A DNA stretch of 64,000 bases from positions 1,550,001 to 1,614,000 of the forward strand of contig NC_012964.1 in NCBI RefSeq assembly GCF_000027005.1, in the 5' to 3' direction. Origin of the DNA: Komagataella phaffii GS115 (lineage: Eukaryota; Ascomycota; Pichiomycetes; Pichiales; Pichiaceae). Below the pieces are notes generated by a model. That model did no database searches, had not been told where the DNA came from, and worked only from the letters and a program-made list of their open reading frames with translations. Shown one piece after another: positions 1 through 9,123 of this stretch (within the stretch, counting starts at the first letter, position 1; each line of letters begins with the position of its first letter). The position numbers were made by a program, and so were the translations under genes.

Positions 1-1722
1 GCAATGCGCACGTAGTCCACTCTTGCCACTGGTTTTCAGCGGTTAAAAAACCGGGCAATTGAACAATAGCAATCTTTAGAAAACACCCGTCCACTTTAAA
101 GTTTTGGGCACTGAAGGTCGACTGCGAAGGAACTGAGAATATAGCTTGCCGAGCTCTTATAGAATTAAGTAAGTCTTTAACACCCTAATATACGCAATCG
201 ACCTAGTCCACTTGATCTTAGGGTCTCCAAAATTATATAGCGTATTTTATCACAATATTCCATCATCTGTGCAACTCAACGCCGTCCATAAAAACCAAAA
301 GTGTACTCTGTGGAAATTATTTATCCTACGTTTCGGTAGATTCTTTATAGGGTTGAATATTTCCTTTACACTTTACAATTTCTGAAATAGCGTTGCATTG
401 TTATGCTGCCATACCGCAGCCCATCCACAAATCATTGCTTCGCGCAAGTCACCTTGTTTGATTGGATATACATTTTACTTTTGTTCTGTATAAACGAGCT
501 GACTATATAATATAATTGAAGACGATCTACTTCAAACTAATTCTGATACATGCTTTTTGTAAAGAGTCCGGATCAAACTATTACTGCCAGTTCCAGGAAT
601 TATTGATAATATTACTTTTTGTCAGATTCTCTAGATCTTAGTGTTCTGCTTGTCGATATAAGGCTCTTGTAGATGGAGGAATGCTAGCCTAGTTGTCAGA
701 GCTTTGTCCCAAGATTGATCGATTCTCAACTCTATCGAATTTTCGGATGGTACTCTTTGGGTAAGTCATCGTTTGAGGGTTAGAGAAAAAGGGGAATTCT
801 TGGTTCCAAGCTAAAACTATCATATGGCTTGTCTTACATCCAAAAGAAAGTCCTTCAAAAAAGTTGTCTTGCAAAGAAACGTGTCAATTTTTTTTGGTCT
901 TCGACACACCTCTTGTCGCTTGGAGTTTGAACGCAAATTACAGAATTAAGAACAGGAATAACCTTTTTTCGCTCGGAACTTTGTTTTCAATAATCCAAGG
1001 ACGATTCAACTGGATCAACAACTTTACCATAAGAGCTCCTCCGCTCATGTTTGAATTCTTTATTCTTCAGCTGAACTCCCAAGAAAAGAAGGAAGTCTTC
1101 GTACAGCCGGTACAAAAAAACATTTATTTTGGAGCTCTATCGTTCTTAAAAATAGGCCGATTCTTCTATCTTCGTTGTAAAACATACTATTCTTGATAGC
1201 AACTAATCAGTAGGGAGATGATTTTGTTCATAATTCCCTACGCATATTGTATAGGGTTCTCATGGTAAATATCGGTATACATTGAATTGAACTTATTTAG
1301 GTTAAAGAAGGAGGAGGTTTTTTTTGAAAATTGTAAGATTAGTTAATAGTCTATAATCAAAACGTTGTTAGCTGATTCGTTTATAGTCATTTTCAGTTGT
1401 TTTTAAGTATACAAATGTATTTGAGAAAGTTAATCAAGTTTTATGTGTTTTTACCCCACTCAGGGTTACAAGGTAATTTTTTTCTACATTTAATCAATTC
1501 ATTATATTATAAGTGTACTCTATTTCATTAAATATAACATCTATAAATAATATATATGTTGATACTACTGATACAAAGTGGTATTCAAGCAGTTGGGTTT
1601 ACATCTTGTTTGGTGTCCATACACTTTGGGTAGGCTCAAAAATTCGAGGGAGTATCTGTGTAGTCTCAGAATCTGCATTTTTGGTTTGATCGCAAAACCT
1701 CATTTTTCTTTTTCAGAGTACG
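1..1722. other. Intergenic region, no gene recognised
   Basis: This AT-rich stretch holds only short open frames. The longest (864-1196, plus strand) opens with TTG rather than ATG and matches no family I know. I see no tRNA arms or splice-linked exons. The right end is presumably the UTR4 promoter; a pyrimidine-rich tract ending in CAG lies just before the UTR4 ATG. A gene beyond the left edge may also use part of it as promoter. Confidence 0.6.
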
Positions 1723-2430
1723 ATGGCAGTCTATGACACAATTATTTTAGACATAGAGGGAACTGTTTGCTCAATATCTTTTGTGAAAAATGTGTTGTTT
1801 CCATATTTTTTAGACAAACTTCCCTTCCTTTTGGAACAAGTTGAGTTTCCACTGGACCACACTGATAATGTTACAGTGACGCAAATTCTAGCAAAGTTTC
1901 CTGAGAGATATACTAAGAGTAAAGAATGCTTAAAAACATATATCAATGAGCTTGTTGCTAATGACATAAAAGATCCTACTTTAAAGCAATTGCAAGGGAT
2001 TGTATGGCAAGCTGGATACGAGGAGGGCGAAATTGTGGTTGACCTTTACAACGATGTAATAGAGGCCCTGGATCGTTGGAAGAAAGAAGACAAGTCTGTT
2101 TACATTTATTCATCAGGGAGTATCAAAGCCCAGAAACTTCTTTTTAGCCATGTCAAATTCAAGAGTGAAACTAGGGACCTAACCAATTACATCAAAGGGT
2201 ATTATGACCCTACATCTGTTGGCTCAAAGATAGAATCCGAAAGCTACCTGAACATTTTAAAAGACCTCAACAAAGATCCAGAGTCTGCAATATTCCTTAG
2301 TGATAATATAAAGGAAGTAGCAGCGTCTATACGGGCAGGAATTAAATCTCTAGTTGTGAAAAGACCAGGGAATACCGTTCACCACGACAACCAAAGTTTT
2401 GATTTTGTGTATTCCTTTGACAACGTTTAA
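1723..2430 (+). CDS. UTR4: Enolase-phosphatase E1 (methionine salvage)
   Basis: This 235-residue protein is a HAD-superfamily enolase-phosphatase E1. In the methionine salvage pathway it converts the diketo-5-methylthiopentyl phosphate to the acireductone. The N-terminal motif I-L-D-I-E-G-T (about residues 8-14) has the Asp-x-Glu pair typical of E1 enzymes instead of the usual HAD Asp-x-Asp. Y-S-S-G-S (about 129-133) is HAD motif II, and F-L-S-D-N (about 190-194) is motif III. The length is close to S. cerevisiae Utr4. The ATG at 1723 is the first in frame and precedes the conserved motif directly. The gene converges on RAD23 with a 151-bp gap, the same neighbour and arrangement as YEL038W/YEL037C in S. 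cerevisiae. No intron is needed. Confidence 0.95.
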   Translation: MAVYDTIILDIEGTVCSISFVKNVLFPYFLDKLPFLLEQVEFPLDHTDNVTVTQILAKFPERYTKSKECLKTYINELVANDIKDPTLKQLQGIVWQAGYEEGEIVVDLYNDVIEALDRWKKEDKSVYIYSSGSIKAQKLLFSHVKFKSETRDLTNYIKGYYDPTSVGSKIESESYLNILKDLNKDPESAIFLSDNIKEVAASIRAGIKSLVVKRPGNTVHHDNQSFDFVYSFDNV

Positions 2431-2581
2431 AAATGTATAATTAATAACAGTTAGTTCTGAAGACTGTATACTGACTATGCACTCACGAAGTATACAAGTG
2501 AAGGACTTGAAGAAGAAGGAATTAAACGTATAGGCCCGACTTGTCTGTTGGAGTAAGTATTATAAAAATATTGGGCATATT

Positions 2582-3653
2582 CTAGTCTATATGCTCACTA
2601 AATAAGAGATCGGCGGTCATTTCTTCATTTTTGTCACAGGCGAAGTACACCTGTACAACAAGGTTACGATCGAAACCAAGCTCACATAATCTGTTAATTG
2701 CTGCTTCTTCCTCAGGTGCTACTTGTATCTGAACACCTTCATCTTCTAGTTCTCCCTCACCATTATCACCTTCCATTAATGCCCTCATAAACTCTTCTGG
2801 ATTCTGCTGAATAAGCTCTGCCAATTGGGGATTGGAGCTAGCAATTTGCTGAAGGAAAGGTTCTACCATTTCTGGGTTATTCTGAATGAGTTCCCCAATC
2901 TGCATTAAATCGTCACGCTGAGTATTTTCTCGCTGTTGTTGACCACTACTGGCCACCGCGGCAGCTTCGAATAGGTCTGTTCCAGGCGCCGTCTCAGTGG
3001 ACGTAGATTCAACACCTGTACTTGAAACTGGTTGGCTTCGGCCATCATTTGGAGCCGATCTGGATCCTGCAATCGGCTCTTCATTGTTTACTGGAAGACC
3101 TGTAAGCAAATATTCTACTGCTCTGTCAGGATTGTTGAAAGCAGCTCTCAAGGCGGCTTCTACTTGTGAGCGATCGTAGCCCATTTCCATAATATTTCTG
3201 ATCGCATTCTCCCTATCATTTCCGACCGCAAATGTGGATGCATTAAACGAACCAGACGTATTGACAGGTACTGGAGGCACTGCAATACCTGGAGCGGCTA
3301 TAGTTGTTGTTTTGGAAGATTCTGTTGAAGTCTTGTCTATCCTATTCTCCAAATTCTTGGGTTCCTCTTTTTTGAAAACGCTCGGAAGCATGAAAATGAT
3401 TACGTCGTTCTCCTTCACTTTGAATGCGTCAAAGTCCTTATCATCTTGTAGAACCTTACCTGAGTAAACAAATTTTATCTTAGAAGCATCGGAATTCTTC
3501 ACTGTTGCTAGCTTCTCCTTGGCGGAAAGAATCTTGATTGCCGGTTAGAAATATTCAAATTTCCAGTTTCACAAAGTAAATACGTACAGTATCGGTCGGG
3601 TCCACATCTAGAATTACTTTTTCTTTTTTAAGATCTTTAAAAACTATTTTCAT
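2582..3653 (-). CDS. RAD23: UV excision repair protein Rad23 (one intron)
   Basis: Rad23 binds Rad4 in the damage-recognition step of nucleotide-excision repair and shuttles ubiquitinated proteins to the proteasome. The gene has two exons on the minus strand, 3588-3653 and 2582-3532, giving 338 residues. Exon 1 supplies the first 22 residues of the ubiquitin-like domain ([12 protein letters not shown]), which exon 2 continues with I-L-S-A-K-E-K-L. Domains in order: UBL (about 1-72), UBA1 (about 129-168, with M-G-Y), the XPC/Rad4-binding region (about 227-276, N-N-P-E-M and Q-Q-N-P), and UBA2 (about 296-336, L-G-F-D-R). Linkers are rich in Ser, Thr, Pro and Glu. The uninterrupted frame alone would lack the UBL N-terminus, so the intron is well supported. 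A PACE-like site lies upstream. Confidence 0.95.
3533..3587 (-). other. RAD23 intron (55 nt)
   Basis: On the minus strand the intron begins GTACGT after an ACT codon and ends CAATCAAG. A CTAAC branch-site match lies at 3548-3544, close to the acceptor. Removing it joins two UBL segments in frame exactly as expected for the family. Confidence 0.9.
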
Positions 3654-3987
3654 TTTAGATCAGAGTATCTTTGTTTTTGGTAAAGAACAGCGGTTTTTGC
3701 CATCCTCGCTTGCTAGAGGATGTAACCAGAGATTTAAATCGCGGACTGCAAATCAAAACAGTGTAGCTAGTTGTTTGTCAATACGAACGTAATGCAATTT
3801 CAGATCAATAGGATGTCATAGTTGGTTCAAACTGAAGCACAATTGCATCATGCAACGTATTCCCAGTTAATAAGTGTTATTTTTTACTCTAATATACTAC
3901 ATGAAGACACCTACGTATCGTGTGTTTATTAATATTTTGATTAGATTAATGCGGCTGTTGAAGGATTCTTTCTTTGTAGTTTAGATC
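3654..3987. other. RAD23-PRP39 divergent promoter
   Basis: A 334-bp non-coding interval between two divergent genes. Apart from the PACE-like site near RAD23 I see nothing I can name. Confidence 0.6.
3695..3704 (-). promoter_or_regulatory. PACE-like (Rpn4-type) site upstream of RAD23
   Basis: The minus strand reads GATGGCAAAA about 42 bp upstream of the RAD23 start codon. The S. cerevisiae proteasome-associated control element bound by Rpn4 is GGTGGCAAA, so this is a one-mismatch variant. RAD23 belongs to the Rpn4 regulon in S. cerevisiae. Function here is inference. Confidence 0.35.
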
Positions 3988-5829
3988 ATGTCAGATGCTG
4001 CTACACTAGAACTCTTAGACAACTTAGGGAAGAGGGCTCAGGCTGCTGAAACCTTCGAGGGTTGGGATCAATTTTTTGAAGGCGCAGAGCAAATAATTTA
4101 TGAACAAAGAGAGCATAACGAATCAATTTCTGAAAGTGTTGTTCTGAAAGTGGAACAACTGTGCGAAGAATTACTGACCCAATATCCTTTGATTGTTAGA
4201 TATTGGAAGAGATATGTTGCAATGGAATATCAATTGAGAGGTATAGAGGCAAGCTTGAAACTGCTGAGAGGCGCTTTGCACATATTCAGCTCGTCTAGTG
4301 AACTTTGGTGTGACTACCTGAGTATTATAATTAACAATAAACTCGAGGCTTCAACAACAATAAAAAATCTTTTTGAACAAGCTATTGATACCTGCGGGAG
4401 GCAGTTTTTATCTCATCCACTATGGGATAGCTATTTGAAATGGTTGGTATCTTTCAATGGAGAATCAGAAGCGTACTTTAAGTCATTACTGAAGGTTGTG
4501 CAAATTCCACTCTATGAATATAGTAAATACCATAAAGCTCTTATAGATTCTCTTCAGCATGAAAATTCGAAAGGTAAGGTCAAAGTCTTGCTAGGGGTCT
4601 CTAGTGAAGAAGAGCTTTACCAAACGGTGGATCACATTTGTAACAGGACACAAGAAGCAACGAATAAACGCTGGCCATATGAATCTTTAATCAAACAACC
4701 ATTTTTCACTTTTGAGGAACCTTCTGATGATGAATTAAATAATTGGAATAGTTACCTGGATTTTGAAGAAACACACGGCGATAAGAATCAAGTGATTGCT
4801 TTATACGAAAGGTGTTTAATACCTTGCTCAAGGCTGGAGAGTTTCTGGATTAGATATACAAATTGGTTCCAGAGGTCCAACGAGAATGAAATCGATCAAC
4901 TGATGGCTATTTTCAGGAGGGGATCAGATTTGTTTTTGCCACCCGATAGGCTTAAGTTCAGATACATGTTTGCTGAATATTTGAGCAAAACTAGCGACGT
5001 CAACGTGGCCGCTGCCCTGAATATATTTCACACTATGTTCAAGAAACTTCCTGGGAATTCTGAGGTTGTTAGATATTATTTACAACTTATTTTGCAACAT
5101 AGAAAGGGCCATAATTTTATCAGTGAACTGCAAATCGTTCTAGAGCAGGTATGTCGTAGGAATGACAACAAGAGGGCCATACTAAATAGTATTGAAAATC
5201 AGGATCTCCTCAAATTACTGGAAATTTTGAATAAGAAAACGATAACAGCTGTTTTGACTTTACTAATTAAGCACTTTTGGACATTCGGAGAACGTGACCA
5301 TGTCGAATTACCAAGGAATATTTTTCTAAGCTACTATCAACATGAGTTCTTGAGATCGAGTATCCCCTTTTGGGATCTGTTTTTCAAATTTGAGTGCATA
5401 GAAAAATCTAACACAAACCTCACAAATGTTGTAAACCATGTTAGCAATTCACAACGGGTTTCAACGGTCCAAAAAAGTAATATTTTGGGAGCTTATAGAG
5501 ATTGCACGCTCAACAATTTATTCGCAGAAGGGCCATTCCCAAATATTAACCAACGATCGATGTCAGTGGCAATGACACGCTTGTTGAACGCTGAGATCAT
5601 TTTTCTGGAGCTAAAAGCTGGTATACCCCGTGAAACGAAGGACTTTGTTGAAAGCGATAAGCGACTCTTTCAAGAAAATGGGCATTCGGGAATAGCAATT
5701 GAAAAGCAACCATCAATTACGAATGTTTCGAACTTCAGAAAATCTATTTTTGAAGAATCATCTCCGGCATCATTACCTACCTTCAAAAACGTAGAAAAGG
5801 CTGCTCAGCCGGTACGTTTCGAAATTTGA
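3988..5829 (+). CDS. PRP39: U1 snRNP component Prp39
   Basis: Prp39 is a HAT-repeat (half-a-TPR) protein of the yeast U1 snRNP, needed for commitment of pre-mRNA to splicing in the nucleus. The 613-residue product is close to the 629 of S. cerevisiae. Diagnostic stretches are W-C-D-Y-L (about 107-111), Q-F-L-S-H-P-L-W-D (about 138-146), I-K-Q-P-F-F (about 234-239) and R-C-L-I-P-C (about 272-277), plus the C-terminal segment G-I-A-I-E-K-Q-P-S-I that recurs in the family. Repeated aromatic pairs such as W-x-x-Y spaced about 35 residues apart fit HAT helices. The ATG at 3988 is the first in frame. The gene converges on RAD7 with a 30-bp gap. I prefer Prp39 over the shorter paralogue Prp42 on length and motif match. 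Confidence 0.92.
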   Translation: MSDAATLELLDNLGKRAQAAETFEGWDQFFEGAEQIIYEQREHNESISESVVLKVEQLCEELLTQYPLIVRYWKRYVAMEYQLRGIEASLKLLRGALHIFSSSSELWCDYLSIIINNKLEASTTIKNLFEQAIDTCGRQFLSHPLWDSYLKWLVSFNGESEAYFKSLLKVVQIPLYEYSKYHKALIDSLQHENSKGKVKVLLGVSSEEELYQTVDHICNRTQEATNKRWPYESLIKQPFFTFEEPSDDELNNWNSYLDFEETHGDKNQVIALYERCLIPCSRLESFWIRYTNWFQRSNENEIDQLMAIFRRGSDLFLPPDRLKFRYMFAEYLSKTSDVNVAAALNIFHTMFKKLPGNSEVVRYYLQLILQHRKGHNFISELQIVLEQVCRRNDNKRAILNSIENQDLLKLLEILNKKTITAVLTLLIKHFWTFGERDHVELPRNIFLSYYQHEFLRSSIPFWDLFFKFECIEKSNTNLTNVVNHVSNSQRVSTVQKSNILGAYRDCTLNNLFAEGPFPNINQRSMSVAMTRLLNAEIIFLELKAGIPRETKDFVESDKRLFQENGHSGIAIEKQPSITNVSNFRKSIFEESSPASLPTFKNVEKAAQPVRFEI

Positions 5830-5859
5830 TCATACGGAAAAGTTTTTTCCAGTCTCTTG

Positions 5860-7530
5860 CTATATACTATCACTTTGTCTTCCCAACACTTTGAGGCCAC
5901 GTCTTATCCTCGCTCTTTGAGTACACCTGTTGTTTCCATAAACTTCCAACTCTTTCAACTTAGGACAAATTCTCGACAAAATTGCAATCGCCTTGTCGTC
6001 CACCGATCGAACAAATCCCAAATCGAGTGCGGTCAATAGGGGAAGTTTTAGAGTTCTCGACAAAGTTTGAAACAAAGTATGGCTCAAGCTGTACACAGAA
6101 TTGAGGTTCAGACTCACCAAAGAAGATGCAGAATGGTTCAAAAATGTCAATATACCTCTGTCTCCCAAGCCAAAACACCGTTTCAAATTGACTTCAATCA
6201 ATCCGCTATTTATGGTCCAACCACCAAATAACTGTGTAAGGCCGCTATCAGTAACTTGGTCAAGCGACTCTAAACTGATCCTTTTTAAAGAAGAACAGTA
6301 TCTTTTAACACCTTTGACTAAAAACAAATCAGTTAGACCAGAACATCCATCCAATAGAAGCGTCTCTATAGATTCACCATTCACCGAGAGAATACTCATA
6401 ATCAAATTATCGTCAATCAGATTTTCTTTGAATGGGTTGGAAAGATCTAAATGTTTTAAATTCCTCAAGTGATAGGGCAAAACATCGTATGCAGCCTTGG
6501 ACATAAGACCATCAAGTCGACTTAAAGAAAGAGACTCGAGGCTAGTTCCACAGTTAGTTAGTAAACTCTGGAGAGAATCACCTGAGAATCTATGAGTGTT
6601 CGATACATGAAATAACTTTAATCTCGCATTCATCAGTTCAAAGAATTGCACCCAAGTTGGTTCGCTAATCAAAAACGGACCATTCAGTACAATAGAGTTT
6701 AAATCCAAAAGATTCTGGGCAAAAGAGATCAGGTTGCTATTATGTAATTGCCCACACATGTTCAACGTCATTGATTCTAACTTTGGACAAAATGCGGTGA
6801 TCTTGTCCAAGTATGCCATATCTATGTTTGAACAGTCCCAAAATTCCAAGTGTTTCAAAGTGACGTCCAGAAACAACATCATGGTCCTATTGTTAAGGGA
6901 GCGGTTCTTAGATAGGATCCGACTAATTTTGTTCAAGCTAACCACACTGATGTCCCCTAGTGCATGAACATCGTCAATGTGCTTGCTTAGAAGTTTAATA
7001 CAAATGTCTTGCAAGCTGGGAATTTTAAGTTCCTGTCTGTTTAACAAAGCAGAAGCTAGCTTTTTTCTCTTCTTCCTGGCTTCGAATGCGGTTTTCTTCT
7101 TCCTTCGTTCTTGGTCTACTTGAAACCTTGTGCATTCAGTGCATAAATAACCAACTTTTCCATCTTTCTCTAACTTTTTTGAATAGACAGTAATTTTAAA
7201 CTCCCTATCGCAATTCATACAATAATGAGAATCTTTCACGTCGTCACTGCTGAAACTTGAGTCTGAATAACCACTATCTGAATTGGCATCTGTCCTCCTG
7301 CGTCTTCTCTTCTCAATTGCTGCCAGTATGATCTCATTCTCTTGAAAGGGTTCTTCTTGCTCATGCAAGTGACTCGTTTGCTCGTTACGTTCAGTCAACA
7401 AACTTTGTTCATAACGTCTTCTAATCGCACCAGCATCAATCCCCTGTTCTCTTAAAAACGCAGTCAGAGCACTATTAGGGCCTCTTACTTCAGGTTCATT
7501 TTCCTTCTTGTCAGCCCTTCTTCTGGACAT
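5860..7530 (-). CDS. RAD7: DNA repair protein Rad7
   Basis: Rad7 works with Rad16 (NEF4, with Abf1 in S. cerevisiae) in global-genome nucleotide-excision repair of non-transcribed DNA, and in an Elongin C-containing ubiquitin ligase. The ATG at 7530 gives 556 residues and the family N-terminus, with G-P-N-S-A-L-T near residues 17-23 followed by F-L-R-E-Q-G-I. A basic/acidic low-complexity region follows. Next is a Cys4 element (C104, C107, C130, C133: C-M-N-C and C-T-E-C), then leucine-rich repeats from about residue 200 to the end (repeated L-x-x-L-x-L, for example L-K-H-L-D-L-S-N). The frame stays open upstream only to a TTG, so I use the ATG. Its stop lies 30 bp from that of PRP39. Confidence 0.93.
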   Translation of the reverse strand: MSRRRADKKENEPEVRGPNSALTAFLREQGIDAGAIRRRYEQSLLTERNEQTSHLHEQEEPFQENEIILAAIEKRRRRRTDANSDSGYSDSSFSSDDVKDSHYCMNCDREFKITVYSKKLEKDGKVGYLCTECTRFQVDQERRKKKTAFEARKKRKKLASALLNRQELKIPSLQDICIKLLSKHIDDVHALGDISVVSLNKISRILSKNRSLNNRTMMLFLDVTLKHLEFWDCSNIDMAYLDKITAFCPKLESMTLNMCGQLHNSNLISFAQNLLDLNSIVLNGPFLISEPTWVQFFELMNARLKLFHVSNTHRFSGDSLQSLLTNCGTSLESLSLSRLDGLMSKAAYDVLPYHLRNLKHLDLSNPFKENLIDDNLIMSILSVNGESIETLLLDGCSGLTDLFLVKGVKRYCSSLKRISLESLDQVTDSGLTQLFGGWTINSGLIEVNLKRCFGLGDRGILTFLNHSASSLVSLNLNSVYSLSHTLFQTLSRTLKLPLLTALDLGFVRSVDDKAIAILSRICPKLKELEVYGNNRCTQRARIRRGLKVLGRQSDSI

Positions 7531-9123
7531 ATAGCAATTAACAATGTAAGTCAATTCATGGAAGTGAGAAACAAAAGAATGTGCTCACGTGATGTCGAAA
7601 TTCATCTGGACATTGATTGAACAACTGCTAAGCCGTTCCGTTCCTGTAATGAAGAGGCAATTATTTTTTGACTTCAGTTTGAAATTTAAGGCAAGGGTGA
7701 AAGCATATTAAAGGGCTATAAGGAAGTCAAAACTAAATGCGGGTACAATAACTTTGGTGAGGACTAGCGCTCATGTTTATTAATATATTTTGTGTTGACT
7801 TTTTTGTTCAAGGATTTGTCTAAGAGACATTCCCGGGTGGATTCACACTAACGAGATGAGATTTCTGACATGAGACCATGTTGGAACTGGTTTCAATCTA
7901 TGCAACATCTGGCTTGTTGGATTTGCATCCTTTTCGTCCAGCGTATACCTTAACTTAATAGATGAGGACAGCAAAGCTGTCAACAATATGACAACAATAA
8001 ATAGCTAATCTGCAACCGATACGATTGAATCATGTAAAGCAGCCTCTTTGCATATGACAACAGAAGCTATCGAAGTAAAATTTAGACAGGAATCCAATTA
8101 ACATGCAAACTGAACTTAAAGAGAACGAATGACATCAGATACAGATCCGTCATCCTAAACTAATAGCCGAGATAGTTTGACCATATTTTCAGCTTGCAAT
8201 CAGCAGCATTGAGTAACTTGTTTCTGAGGACTAATCATTCCACCATTTTTTGATATATATTTTACTGGAAGTTTCCGACTTGCAGCAAATCCTTGCTCAA
8301 CTTTGGATGATAGAAGTGATGACACACTAACGAAAGTTTAAGTTACACAAAGGTGTACTAGATTGAGCAAGTCTCGCGTACCTGAAGACGAAGACAAATT
8401 CACAGACTTGATACGAGTGTACGTTCTACTGGCCATATGGTCGAAAGAAGCGATATTGATAGAGTAGGAGTTGAGTCGTAGGTGTTCCGTTCCGTAAGGT
8501 AGAGGGGGGGGGAGGGAAGACTTCTGATCCGAATATACTTCTCTTTTTTTCACGACACGACGTAGCACTAACGTTCACAGTATAGGAAGACCGGCTAAAT
8601 CACCAGCAGTGTGACATGTTTTGCTCACTCTTCACACTGTTACGCAATCCACTCTAGACACCACGCTAATACTGAATTTCCCTCCTCTTTTCGCGACAAG
8701 GAAAAAGAACATAGCTCGATTGATAAAGAAAGTTGGTACGCTGAAGAGATCCTTGATAAATTTGTTTGAAATGAAGTTTTAGTTTTCCTATTTACTCTGT
8801 ACAAAGTTAAAGCAGGAGCACTCTCACCTTGTGGATTATGAGTCGACAATCCGACCCTTATGGATTGTGAAGCTTGGGGCCATAGAGACAGACCCCTTAG
8901 ACTTCTTTCAATAGTTATTTCCTCGCTTCAGTAGTGTGCATTCTTTATAGCGAGATGAACGTCTGGATGACTTGGGATGACTTGGCACCCTTCTTAAGAG
9001 AATTCCGAACAAACGTTCTATACATCGATGGTAAATCTCTGTAGCCAATTGATCTAAAGCTATCATTCCTTGAAAAGGAGTGAGCCCTATCCGGAAGGCT
9101 ATCAGCACAAACTAACGTGCATT
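7531..9123. other. 1.6-kb gene-poor interval between RAD7 and BFA1
   Basis: Only short minus-strand frames occur (8338-8568, 8640-8849, 8908-9108); none resembles a known protein and their composition is not gene-like. A run of nine G followed by AGGG lies at 8504-8516. No tRNA or repeat element was recognised. The interval exceeds what two promoters or terminators usually need here, so a non-coding RNA or replication origin is possible, but nothing in the sequence shows it. Confidence 0.5.

Noticed and set aside
864..1196. 110-codon plus-strand frame
   Set aside because: It opens with TTG, has a hydrophobic AT-driven composition and no recognisable similarity; likely chance.
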